This document shows positions 44,613 through 53,107 of a DNA stretch of 64,000 bases, piece by piece (within the stretch, counting starts at the first letter, position 1; every line of letters starts with the position of its first letter). The notes below the pieces were generated by a model. It was not told the origin of the DNA and searched no databases. It saw nothing but the letters and a program-made list of their open reading frames with translations. Where the stretch lies: the NCBI RefSeq assembly GCF_002886185.1, contig NZ_KZ614146.1:3011924-3075923 (forward strand), in the 5' to 3' direction. The position numbers were made by a program, and so were the translations under genes. This stretch comes from Salipaludibacillus neizhouensis. Lineage in GTDB: Bacteria > Bacillota > Bacilli > Bacillales > Salisediminibacteriaceae.

Positions 44613-45749
44613 TTAATGTTTTTGCAACTTTATTAATCGACATATATTTTGCGCAGCAAAGGCCAGATTATCTTCTCCATTCTTTAATGCCTCATCTAGT
44701 GAAGATACTTCTTTTAGTATACCAATAATTGCTGTAAAACCATTATCATATAAACCTTCTACTCCGCTTCCAATTCGTCCTGCAAATGCAACAACAGGGA
44801 CCGAATGCTTCCTAGCAATGTTTGCAACTCCATATGGTGTCTTTCCAAATAAAGTTTGTCCATCTATACTTCCTTCTCCAGTGAAAACAAAATCAGCATC
44901 TTTTATTAAGTCTTCCAGTCGCGTGTACTCGATTACAAGCTCTATCCCTTTTTGTAAATTTGCGCTTAAAAAAGCAAGTAACCCTGCCCCGAGACCCCCA
45001 GCAGCTCCCGCACCGGCTATATTTGTAATATCTTTTCCTAATTGCTCTTTAATCACTTTGGAATAGTGCACTAAGTTTTCATCTAAAACCTTTACTATTT
45101 CCGGAGTTGCTCCTTTTTGTGAACCAAAAATTGCTGAAGCTCCGTTTTCACCTGTTAATGGATTCGTCACATCACAGGCTACATCAATTTGAGTAGTTTT
45201 TAACCGTTCATCTAAACCATTCACATCGATCGAATGTAAACGATGCAACTCTCCACCACCATATAGCAGTTCATCGCCGTTTTCATCCTTGAAGGAAACA
45301 CCAAGTGCTTGAAGCATTCCTACTCCACCATCATTGGTAGCACTTCCGCCAATACCGATTAAAAAGTTGCTTACACCTTTATCTAAAGCATCCTTAATTA
45401 GCTGACCTGTTCCATAGGTTGTTGTTCGTAATGGATTACGTTCCTCTGGTTTGATTAATTCAATGCCACTTGCACTGGCCATTTCAATAACAGCTGAATT
45501 CCCATCATTGATTATTCCGTATACGGCGGTCACTCTCTTCCCTAAGGGACCAACCACTTCAACACTGACCATTTCACCATTCGATATACTTACAAGAGAT
45601 TCTACTGTTCCTTCCCCACCATCCGCCATTGGCGCAATTACACACTCTGCTTTGGGAAAAACATTCTTTATTCCTTTCTCCATTGCATGAGCAGCACGTT
45701 TCGCGTTCATACTTTCCTTAAAAGAATCTGGCGCTAGCACAAATTTCAT
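44613..45749 (-). CDS. Glycerate kinase (GarK/GlxK family)
   Basis: The 378-residue kinase starts 'MKFVLAPDSFKESMNA' and has 'APMADGGEGT', 'IGIGGSATNDGGVGMLQALG', 'GAGAAGGLGAGLLAF' and 'DFVFTGEGSIDGQT', all conserved in this family. It phosphorylates D-glycerate, usually at the 2-position in GarK/GlxK relatives. AAGGACCG precedes the ATG. It lies downstream of the tartronate-semialdehyde reductase gene, although 550 bases and a stem-loop separate them. Together they convert tartronate semialdehyde to a phosphoglycerate. No glucarate or galactarate aldolase is seen in the window, so the source of the semialdehyde is open. Confidence 0.94.
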   Translation of the reverse strand: MKFVLAPDSFKESMNAKRAAHAMEKGIKNVFPKAECVIAPMADGGEGTVESLVSISNGEMVSVEVVGPLGKRVTAVYGIINDGNSAVIEMASASGIELIKPEERNPLRTTTYGTGQLIKDALDKGVSNFLIGIGGSATNDGGVGMLQALGVSFKDENGDELLYGGGELHRLHSIDVNGLDERLKTTQIDVACDVTNPLTGENGASAIFGSQKGATPEIVKVLDENLVHYSKVIKEQLGKDITNIAGAGAAGGLGAGLLAFLSANLQKGIELVIEYTRLEDLIKDADFVFTGEGSIDGQTLFGKTPYGVANIARKHSVPVVAFAGRIGSGVEGLYDNGFTAIIGILKEVSSLDEALKNGEDNLAFAAQNICRLIKLQKH

Positions 45750-45822
45750 TTTAATCGGTCCTTTCCTTTTAACAACACAGAAACGGAATTAGGCTGACTA
45801 ATTTCAGTCTTACTTCTAACCC

Positions 45823-45849
45823 CGAAAACGAAAAAATACGAACACGAAC
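45823..45849. repeat. CGAA-rich short tandem repeats ahead of glycerate kinase
   Basis: Four CGAA units occur within 27 bases, three of them as CGAAM, about 75-100 bases ahead of the 45749 start. It could be a regulator binding site, but no known motif is recognised. The rest of 45876-46170 shows nothing clear. Confidence 0.25.
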
Positions 45850-46173
45850 ATTTTTCATCACTTTCTATTCTCTAAAATTAATATTACATGACGTGAAATC
45901 TTTTCTCTCGGGAACCTTAGCCAACATTATTATACAATTAAATTCGCATTTTAATTTCTTTTTAAATTCTATTTGATACCTGAAATTAGCTAGACAGGCA
46001 TATTGTCAAACTACATTTAATATCAAAAAGTTTTTTATAAGTATGTACCATGTGCACGACAAGAATAAACAGCATAATATTACGGCTAACTACAAGATAG
46101 AGATCCCAGTTCTTAATAACCGGACCAACACTTTTACTGTTATCATAATATACAACTCTTGATTTATATTTAC

Positions 46174-46210
46174 AATGAGAAAGGAACTATTAATTCGTTC
46201 CCTTCTCATT
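46174..46210 (-). terminator. Terminator-like stem-loop after the reductase gene
   Basis: AATGAGAAAGGAAC and GTTCCCTTCTCATT pair over 14 bases with one mismatch and a 9-base loop, about 92 bases past the stop of 46302-47186. The following run is AT-rich but not a pure T-tract. Confidence 0.6.
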
Positions 46211-46301
46211 ATAGCTCTTCTTTAACTTTATCTAACTACTCTTAAGTTAAAACAAGAAGCATGACAATTCAGTCCTATTTTTTATGAACGTATTCTAGAA
46301 A

Positions 46302-47186
46302 CTATCGGCCAATACGGATACCAGTCAGATTTTCATAATATTTAGCAATGGCAGAATGATCTTTATCACCATGACCGTTGTGATGCAAGTTTTGTAAAAT
46401 CTCTTGGACCCCTGCAGTCATAGGTACAAGTGCCCCTACAGTATGAGCGCAATCCAAGGCATTGTTCAAGTCTTTGATGTGCAGGTCAATTTTAAAACCT
46501 GGTTCATCGTTACCGGAAATCATCATTGGTGCCTTGGCATTCATCACAGTCGAACCTGCCAGTCCCCCTTTGATGGCCTCAAAAACCAACTGTGGATCAA
46601 CATCTGCTTTCTGTGCCATTGTCAATGCTTCAGATAAAGCCTGGATATTACATGCCACAATGATCTGATTTGCTAACTTCGTCGTATTCCCTGCACCAAT
46701 TTCTCCGCAGCGAACGACAGATGCACCCATTGTCTCTAACAACGCTTTATAGTTATCAAATACTTCCTGCTTTCCACCCACCATAAAGCTAAGGGAACCA
46801 TCGATGGCTTTTGGCTCTCCCCCTGAAACAGGAGCATCCAGCATCTCTACGCCTTTTTTAGCCAGTTCAGCTGCAATCTCTTTGCTTGCCACAGGATTAA
46901 TTGAACTCATATCAATAAACACCTGTCCAGCTTTCATGTGATTTACAACACCGTCTTCTCCAAGCATAACCGACTTCACATGAGGTGAGTTTGGCAACAT
47001 TGTCATTACAAGATCACAAGTAGAACCAATTTCTGTATTGGTTCCTGCTTTGGCACCTAATTCTACTAGTTCCTCCACTGAAGCTCTATTAAAATCATTA
47101 ACCACTAAATCATTGTAACCCCCGTTTAGTATATTCTTTGCCATAGGTTTACCCATTATTCCTAAACCAATTAATCCTATTTTCAT
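46302..47186 (-). CDS. garR: 2-hydroxy-3-oxopropionate (tartronate semialdehyde) reductase
   Basis: The 294-residue beta-hydroxyacid dehydrogenase starts 'MKIGLIGLGIMGKPMAKNIL' with the GxGxxG NAD site. It has the substrate motif 'DAPVSGGEPKAIDGSLSFMVGG' and catalytic Lys in 'GAGNTTKLANQ'. 'AKKGVEMLDAPVSGGE' and 'FKIDLHIKDLNNAL' match GarR/GlxR. It reduces tartronate semialdehyde to D-glycerate. The ATG at 47186 has GGGAGGTATTT ahead; a start 9 codons upstream has none. It lies upstream of glycerate kinase, so the two steps are probably linked. A second, broken copy of this family lies at 60672-61085. Confidence 0.9.
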   Translation of the reverse strand: MKIGLIGLGIMGKPMAKNILNGGYNDLVVNDFNRASVEELVELGAKAGTNTEIGSTCDLVMTMLPNSPHVKSVMLGEDGVVNHMKAGQVFIDMSSINPVASKEIAAELAKKGVEMLDAPVSGGEPKAIDGSLSFMVGGKQEVFDNYKALLETMGASVVRCGEIGAGNTTKLANQIIVACNIQALSEALTMAQKADVDPQLVFEAIKGGLAGSTVMNAKAPMMISGNDEPGFKIDLHIKDLNNALDCAHTVGALVPMTAGVQEILQNLHHNGHGDKDHSAIAKYYENLTGIRIGR

Positions 47187-47235
47187 CTGAAATACCTCCC
47201 TAGTAAGTATCATTCTATTTTTGTTTCATTGTAAA

Positions 47236-47345
47236 TTACACAATAACAGTCTTCTTTTTTCTGTATTCACTTGGTGTTTCACCAGTACTTACCCTAAAAA
47301 TGCTAGTGAAGTAGCTTCGTGACCCGAAACTGGAAAAAGCAAAGT
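47236..47345 (-). pseudogene. AraC-family regulator C-terminal fragment
   Basis: The minus strand encodes 'FGSRSYFTSIFRVSTGETPSEYR' (split here: FGSRSYFTSIF, then RVSTGETPSEYR) and ends KKKTVIV. This is the second helix-turn-helix and closing motif of AraC regulators. Everything before it is missing. Confidence 0.7.
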
Positions 47346-47463
47346 ATCTGTTGACAACAACTAATATCAATATTACTATCCTCCAGTCAATGTCATAAGA
47401 CGCTATACAAGGCTCCCTTCATTTTTACGTAATTCATCATTATTGCACATATGTTTATATGAA

Positions 47464-49449
47464 TTATGAAAGAACTAGAGCTTCATAGTCTTTTAGCACA
47501 TCCAAATTAACATTTAAATATCCATTTTCAAATCGATAGTCCACTTTACCGCCCCGTAAAGTTTCAATATGTGCACTTTCTTTCACGTCTTTCAGACGCA
47601 GAGAGATGTTGTGTATCGGAACCGGACTAAAGTTACTATTTCCGAAACATCCAGAGTTGTTAACAAACTGTATGATTTGTTTTTCATTATTTTTAACCAT
47701 ATTAATTTCTACCATTGGCGTTAGGTCCGGAGCAATCTCCTCTATTCCACATAGTGAGAAAAGAATATCCTGCATGATGTTCAGCGTATTTTGGTGGCCT
47801 TCCTCACGATAGAAGGTTCCGACTTTCCAAGGAATGTAGACACCACGTCCCTTATGATAATTCGACACGAGAATTCCCGGATCTTGGGTAACCTCATTAT
47901 AGTAGCAAATCTCGGGCGGACCGAATGGGTGTTCTGGAATTAACTGTAAATATTTTTTTACGTTTTCTTTGGGTTCAACCATTACGAGATTGGTGCCCGG
48001 TGCAATCAATGGTGTTTTAATGCATCGTGGGAACAGGTCTTTCTCCGCCTCCGGGATTTCAAATATCGAAGACATCAGGTCATTCTGGATTTCTTTGACA
48101 TGTTCAATCCCAAGACAGTTCAACGCCATACCGTTACGAGCTTCAAATTGATTATCATAGAGTCCTGTTTCTCCTGTTGCAATGATAGTTCCTCCATTTG
48201 CTGCAAAATCATCAAGCAACTTGGCCTGTTGGTCTGATATAAATTTGATATCCCCTAGAACCACAAACTCTTTGCCATTAAGCTGGCCTAAGTCATTCAG
48301 TTCCGAAAGGAACATCTCGTCGAAGGGAATATGGCTTTCTGTAAGTGCCCGGATCCATCCATATACTTCGGGATCATTTTGCTGCCACCTTGCCTTCCTC
48401 ATGACAACAACCTTCGCCATCGAAACAAGGTTACTATAAAGTTTTTCGTGTTTTTTGTGGAATTGAAACACTTTTTTGGTGCCTTCAAAGCCTGAAGTGT
48501 CTTTATGATTATCAAGTCTGCCCATGATATACATACTTAGACTGCCAGCATTCGCCAAGTTCTGCCACTGCCGAAGTTCCATTAAAGCGGGCGATACTGA
48601 AACATGACGGTATCGGACGCCCATGAAATCAACACTGGCATTATCAGTAGGTCGGGCACGCTCCGGTCCACTGATTACCCTGGAATTTGACGAAGCACTG
48701 TACTGCCATTTGGCCCTTCCTTTATCAGTATTTGACTCACTTCGTATATAATCCAATCCATTTATTGCAATATCTGGATTTATATCTTTCACCAAATGTC
48801 TTAGACGCTCCGTATGGTCCTTCTCGCAATCCTTTTTGAAAATCATATACTTTTTGTACACAGGATTACGGGGATCATCCTTTTCTGGAAGTTCCAATCC
48901 GTATTGCTCTTTAAATTTGTGCTGGCAGTTCTCACAATGGCAAGGTCCATGATAGGTATAATTGTAATCCACTACAAGAAATCCACTCATATTGCAAAAC
49001 AAGCCGTCAAAGGAATGCGTTGTGAGCACTTCCTGGAGAATATCGAGCATATATTTCTGCTGATAGTCGCCGTTCGGACAAGTATGCACAAAACCGTTAT
49101 AGTTGACAATTTCTCCATCTCTCGTACGATAAGCCCAATCCGGATTCTGTTCATAGACCGAATAACGAATCTTAGAAAAATCAGTTCTTGCGATTACCCG
49201 GATTCCCTCCTTATGGCATTCCTCTATTATCTTCTTCAGGCTATCACCATGTAGATATTCGCTGCGTGGCTGAAATGGTAGCTTCGAATCGTAGCTGGCG
49301 ATAATCCCTGCCGCATTAAGCAATACCACAGTTGCGCCAAATTCTTTTAGCTCCTTCGCATAATTGACAGCATCAATATCTTCCATATCAATTTCTCTTA
49401 AATTTGTCTGGATCATCCTCCAAGGATATCCATTCCACCAATGTTTCAT
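47464..49449 (-). CDS. Putative glycoside hydrolase, GHL6-like, paralog A
   Basis: The 661-residue protein has no signal peptide. Its N-terminal barrel has 'WRMIQTNLREIDMEDIDAVN', 'VIARTDFSK', 'NPDWAYRTRDGEIVNYNG', 'HTCPNGDYQQKYMLDIL' and 'DGLFCNMSGF', the pattern I associate with hypothetical glycosyl hydrolase family GHL6. A Cys cluster 'GPCHCENCQHKF' resembles the GH42 metal site. The middle (about 340-560) resembles the glutamine-amidotransferase-like trimerisation domain of GH42, and the end is beta-rich. AGGAGG precedes the ATG. It follows Lpl-type permease genes, so it probably cleaves the imported oligosaccharide. Activity is not established; a full paralog is at 61133-63160. Confidence 0.72.
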   Translation of the reverse strand: MKHWWNGYPWRMIQTNLREIDMEDIDAVNYAKELKEFGATVVLLNAAGIIASYDSKLPFQPRSEYLHGDSLKKIIEECHKEGIRVIARTDFSKIRYSVYEQNPDWAYRTRDGEIVNYNGFVHTCPNGDYQQKYMLDILQEVLTTHSFDGLFCNMSGFLVVDYNYTYHGPCHCENCQHKFKEQYGLELPEKDDPRNPVYKKYMIFKKDCEKDHTERLRHLVKDINPDIAINGLDYIRSESNTDKGRAKWQYSASSNSRVISGPERARPTDNASVDFMGVRYRHVSVSPALMELRQWQNLANAGSLSMYIMGRLDNHKDTSGFEGTKKVFQFHKKHEKLYSNLVSMAKVVVMRKARWQQNDPEVYGWIRALTESHIPFDEMFLSELNDLGQLNGKEFVVLGDIKFISDQQAKLLDDFAANGGTIIATGETGLYDNQFEARNGMALNCLGIEHVKEIQNDLMSSIFEIPEAEKDLFPRCIKTPLIAPGTNLVMVEPKENVKKYLQLIPEHPFGPPEICYYNEVTQDPGILVSNYHKGRGVYIPWKVGTFYREEGHQNTLNIMQDILFSLCGIEEIAPDLTPMVEINMVKNNEKQIIQFVNNSGCFGNSNFSPVPIHNISLRLKDVKESAHIETLRGGKVDYRFENGYLNVNLDVLKDYEALVLS

Positions 49450-49543
49450 TTTTATTTCCTCCTAGTCTTTATTCAAAATTCAAAATACTGTGACCTGACT
49501 TTGCCCTTTGTGTTAGACGGGTGACGAAACCTCTATCCTTACA

Positions 49544-50413
49544 TTAATCTTTTACAGCACCAAGCATGGCACCTTTCACAAAATATTTCTGTATAAAAGG
49601 ATAAACCATGATAATTGGAGTGATGGCAAATATGATAGCCGTTGCCCGAAGCGTATATTCATTATAGTTGGGACGTTCTTCAGCCATTAAAGCCGGCATT
49701 ACACTCTCACTTGTAATAAATTGCCTTATTTTGAGCTGAAGCGGAAATAAATCGGGATCCTGAATAAACATCACAGGGTGCTGAAATTGGTTCCAGATGA
49801 CAACTGCATAGAACAAACCCAGTGTAGCCAATACGGGTTTGGATAATGGAAGTACCAATTGAAAAAATACTCGGAAATAACCGCAACCCTCAACCTTCGC
49901 AGCCTCCTCCAACTCCTGTGGGAAGTCTTTAAAGAATGTCCTCATGATTATTAAATTAAATGCAGTCAAAACATGCGGGAAAATCAACACCAAAATATTA
50001 TTGTACAATCCATACTCGCGCAACGTTAAAAAGTAAGGTACAAGCGGTGGTTTTAATACCAGTGTGATGACCGCTGCGATTATTAAAAATTTACCAAGCA
50101 TAAACTCTTTTTTGGCTAAAGGATAAGCCATCAAGGCCGTGATCAGCAAAGATAATATCGTGCCAATGATCGTTGTAAAGAGCGTAATCCCAAAGGATTT
50201 CCATAAATCCGGTCTGAAGATCATATACTTCCATGAATCAAAGGTAAATCCAATCGGCCAAAGCGTCACTTGATTCATGTCAACTGGCAATCTCGAACTA
50301 AAAGATGTAGCCAGCACTGATACTACCGGTATAATTGCGATAATAGATAAAAGGCATAATGTTGTGACAATTATGACTTGTAATATTTTTTCCCCACGTG
50401 ACATCGCCATCAT
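49544..50413 (-). CDS. Carbohydrate ABC transporter permease (LplC/YtcP type)
   Basis: The roughly 289-residue membrane protein has six hydrophobic segments and the EAA loop 'LEEAAKVEGCGYFRVFFQLVL'. The closing 'FVKGAMLGAVKD' is typical of LplC/YtcP permeases for complex plant oligosaccharides. I place the start at the ATG at 50413, which overlaps the upstream stop in TAATG and has GGAGGG about 7 bases ahead; a GTG two codons upstream is also possible. It works with the 50413 and 51403 products. No ATPase gene is present, so a shared MsmX-type ATPase is likely. Confidence 0.93.
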   Translation of the reverse strand: MMAMSRGEKILQVIIVTTLCLLSIIAIIPVVSVLATSFSSRLPVDMNQVTLWPIGFTFDSWKYMIFRPDLWKSFGITLFTTIIGTILSLLITALMAYPLAKKEFMLGKFLIIAAVITLVLKPPLVPYFLTLREYGLYNNILVLIFPHVLTAFNLIIMRTFFKDFPQELEEAAKVEGCGYFRVFFQLVLPLSKPVLATLGLFYAVVIWNQFQHPVMFIQDPDLFPLQLKIRQFITSESVMPALMAEERPNYNEYTLRATAIIFAITPIIMVYPFIQKYFVKGAMLGAVKD

Positions 50414-51315
50414 TACCACAACCCTCCGTTTGAGTATTTTTTAGAAAGTTTGTTAAATACTATAACTAGCACCATACCGACAACAGCCTGGAACAATCCG
50501 ACTGCGGTCGCAAAACTATACTGAGCTTGTTGGATTCCCGTTCGAAATACATAAGTGTCAAAGATGTCCCCAACTGAGTAAGTCATCGGGGTTAGCAGAT
50601 TATAGACTTGTTCAAAACCCAATTCCATAAAATTACCTATGTCAAGCAAAAATAGGATGGCTGCCGTCGGTAATATCATCGGAAAGGTGATATAGAGAAT
50701 TTGCTTTAATCGGGAAGCGCCGTCCACGACAGCAGCCTCATATAATTGAGGATTGATGCCACTGAGTGCAGCCAAATAGATAATCGTTCCCCAGCCCGCA
50801 TCCTTCCATAACCCAGTAAGCACAAAAATCGGCCTGAAATAAGATTCCATCTGCATATACAACATGCTCTCTAGTCCGAACCATCCGCGAACCGTGTTGA
50901 CCAAACCGCTTAAAGACGTCATTTCAAACGCAATACCGGCAATGATAACCCAGGACAAAAAATGAGGAATATACAATGCTGTCTGAACCCCTTTTTTCAT
51001 TAAAGAATGCCGGATTTCATTAATCATAAGTGCCAAAATGAGCGGAACCGCAAACATGAATGTGACCCTTAGAAAACCCATTACCAATGTATTTCTAAGC
51101 ACACGATAAAAATCGGGATATTCGAATAATGAAGTGAAATGCTTGAAACCAACCCATGGACTTCCATTTATTCCTTTAAACACTGAATAGTCCTGAAACG
51201 CAATCACCGATCCTCCGAGAGGTATATATTTGAATAATATAAAATACAAAGTGCCTGGAAGTGCCATCACATACAATGGCCAGTATTTCCTCATATTATA
51301 AGTCAATTTCCCCAT
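50413..51315 (-). CDS. Carbohydrate ABC transporter permease (LplB type)
   Basis: The 300-residue protein has six predicted transmembrane segments and the EAA loop 'YEAAVVDGASRLKQILYITFP'. 'FILFKYIPLGGSVIAFQDYSVFKG' is a hallmark of LplB/YtcP-system permeases. It is the partner of the 49544-50413 permease and overlaps it by one base (TAATG). The ATG at 51315 has a weak AGGTTAGAAT-type site, with AAAGGAGG about 10 bases upstream. Gene order lipoprotein, LplB, LplC, GHL6 suggests import and then hydrolysis of one oligosaccharide class. Confidence 0.93.
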   Translation of the reverse strand: MGKLTYNMRKYWPLYVMALPGTLYFILFKYIPLGGSVIAFQDYSVFKGINGSPWVGFKHFTSLFEYPDFYRVLRNTLVMGFLRVTFMFAVPLILALMINEIRHSLMKKGVQTALYIPHFLSWVIIAGIAFEMTSLSGLVNTVRGWFGLESMLYMQMESYFRPIFVLTGLWKDAGWGTIIYLAALSGINPQLYEAAVVDGASRLKQILYITFPMILPTAAILFLLDIGNFMELGFEQVYNLLTPMTYSVGDIFDTYVFRTGIQQAQYSFATAVGLFQAVVGMVLVIVFNKLSKKYSNGGLW

Positions 51316-51344
51316 ATTCTAACCTCCTTTTTCAGTAATAAAGA

Positions 51345-51384
51345 GAACGGACAAATATGACATAATTGCAAAATCTGTCCGTTC
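51345..51384. other. Stem-loop between lipoprotein and LplB genes
   Basis: GAACGGACA and TGTCCGTTC form a perfect 9-bp stem with a 22-base loop, 18 bases after the lipoprotein stop. No T-run follows. It probably sets lipoprotein excess over permease. Confidence 0.6.
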
Positions 51385-51402
51385 CGCTATTTCAAAATGG
51401 TA

Positions 51403-52992
51403 TTATTTCTCTAATTTATCATACCAATCTCTTGCTCTTTGTGTTACTTCTTCCCCACCGGTCTCGTACCAACGGTCCACAAATTCATCAAACTTCTCAA
51501 TCGGATACTCCCCTAAAATAATTTTAGTCGCATATTCCTGATAGATCATATTGGACCGGATATCCGGATAGTCATTATAAACACTTTCAGGCATACCGTT
51601 GCCCGCAATGACCTTTACATATTTCTGATTTTCCTCCATATTCCTTATTCCTTGTTCAACGTACTCCATCTGCTCTTCACCAACTGCCTCCATTAGCAGA
51701 TTTGACTTGAAATCAATCAAACTGAAATGATTGTAAGCTTTAATGACATCCATAACTTGCTGGGTGCTTTTATCTTCAGGAAGAAGAACACGTTTGCCGT
51801 CTATGATTTTATGATGCATGCCCTCCACACCATAATACATATCTTCCCAATTTTCCTGATTCGCATAATTATCAAGGAATTTCATGGTCGCCATCAATTT
51901 TTCCTCTTCCATACCGCTTTTGACCACCCATTGCGGACCCAATGTGGGCTCGTGGGAATAAAAACCTTCATATCCAGGGACTTTGGGAACTGGTAAAACT
52001 GGTAAATCTGCCTTTACACCGGTGCCCGCTTCTATTTGCGGTAGGCGGTCATATACAGTCTCCGTCCAATGAAAGTAACTTCCGACCAGTCCTGAATTAA
52101 TCTTGCCGTCCCAAGCTTGCTTGTCATTCAAGAAGGTCTCCTGATCGATCAGTCCTTCCGCATACAACTCTGAAATAAACTCCAAGGCGTCTCTCATATT
52201 CTGTGTAACTGCGGAATTGGTCAACTCGCCGTCATAGATATCCCAGTCCGGAAAACCCTCGAACATGGCAATACCGTACATGGCAAACAGATGATCCATC
52301 CAGCGCCCGTTTTCCCGGCCTCCTGTCGGTATTTCATCCTGCATTCCGTTTCCATTTGGGTCTTCATTCTTGAATGCTCTTAACACGTCAACATATTCTT
52401 CCTGGGTCGTAGGCATTTCTAATCCGAGTTTGTCGATCCAGTCTTGTCGGATCATACCACCTGTAATCCCATAGTCCCGTATAGCCGGAATATAATAAAT
52501 ACGCCCTTCACCGGTCGGGTCATTGGTCCGAACTGTATCCCATACTTCATCAGGAATTAGTTCCCATAAATTTGGGGCATATTCCGGAAGTAAATCCGTT
52601 AAATCTTCAATCGCTCCGTTTTTGGCGAGGTCATACTCGATCCCATTATATGGAAGGAACATATCTGGCATCTCTCCGGCTGCAATCCGCATATTCAATT
52701 GATTAGTATACCCTTTACCTCCATTCCATTCTACGTATGGGCTGATGACGCCTACACCAATTTCGTCAACAATAAACTCGTACAATGGACTACCAGAATC
52801 GATTTCCTTAAAACCTTCGTTGACACTCCAGACTTCAATATCAACAATTTCTTCCTCACCCGTTTCTCCTTCACTTGAGTCGTTGTTTGTACCATTGTAA
52901 TTTTGTCCAATTTCCTCGCCCGAAGAACATCCTACCGCCAATACAGCCACCATCAAAACTGTCAGCAACAAAATAAATAACTTTTTTCTCAA
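51403..52992 (-). CDS. Extracellular oligosaccharide-binding lipoprotein (LplA type)
   Basis: The 529-residue lipoprotein has a signal ending 'VAVLAVGCSSGEE' and an acidic linker. Family motifs are 'IRQDWIDKLGLEMPTTQEEY' and 'FKNEDPNGNGMQDEIP', the latter a calcium-loop-like motif of LplA proteins. The start is TTG with GGGGGAATC 8 bases ahead. It is the first gene of the importer unit and has a cre-like site about 40 bases before the start. Its two-component regulators are encoded immediately upstream. Such YesM/YesN-linked importers in Paenibacillus and Bacillus take up rhamnogalacturonan, xylan or related fragments; the specific ligand here is unknown. Confidence 0.93.
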   Translation of the reverse strand: MRKKLFILLLTVLMVAVLAVGCSSGEEIGQNYNGTNNDSSEGETGEEEIVDIEVWSVNEGFKEIDSGSPLYEFIVDEIGVGVISPYVEWNGGKGYTNQLNMRIAAGEMPDMFLPYNGIEYDLAKNGAIEDLTDLLPEYAPNLWELIPDEVWDTVRTNDPTGEGRIYYIPAIRDYGITGGMIRQDWIDKLGLEMPTTQEEYVDVLRAFKNEDPNGNGMQDEIPTGGRENGRWMDHLFAMYGIAMFEGFPDWDIYDGELTNSAVTQNMRDALEFISELYAEGLIDQETFLNDKQAWDGKINSGLVGSYFHWTETVYDRLPQIEAGTGVKADLPVLPVPKVPGYEGFYSHEPTLGPQWVVKSGMEEEKLMATMKFLDNYANQENWEDMYYGVEGMHHKIIDGKRVLLPEDKSTQQVMDVIKAYNHFSLIDFKSNLLMEAVGEEQMEYVEQGIRNMEENQKYVKVIAGNGMPESVYNDYPDIRSNMIYQEYATKIILGEYPIEKFDEFVDRWYETGGEEVTQRARDWYDKLEK

Positions 52993-53030
52993 TATGATTC
53001 CCCCTTATTATTTTGCTGTATCCCTTCAAG

Positions 53031-53044
53031 TGAATACGCTTACA
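53031..53044 (+). promoter_or_regulatory. cre-like CcpA site ahead of the LplA-type gene
   Basis: TGAATACGCTTACA (reverse TGTAAGCGTATTCA) fits the cre consensus with one mismatch and lies 39 bases before the 52992 TTG. It is the best cre candidate in the window. Confidence 0.6.
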
Positions 53045-53107
53045 TTAAACATACCTGATTTCTTCCCCAGCTTAAACGGGCATCTCGCAGTACTTACTGT
53101 GTCATTT

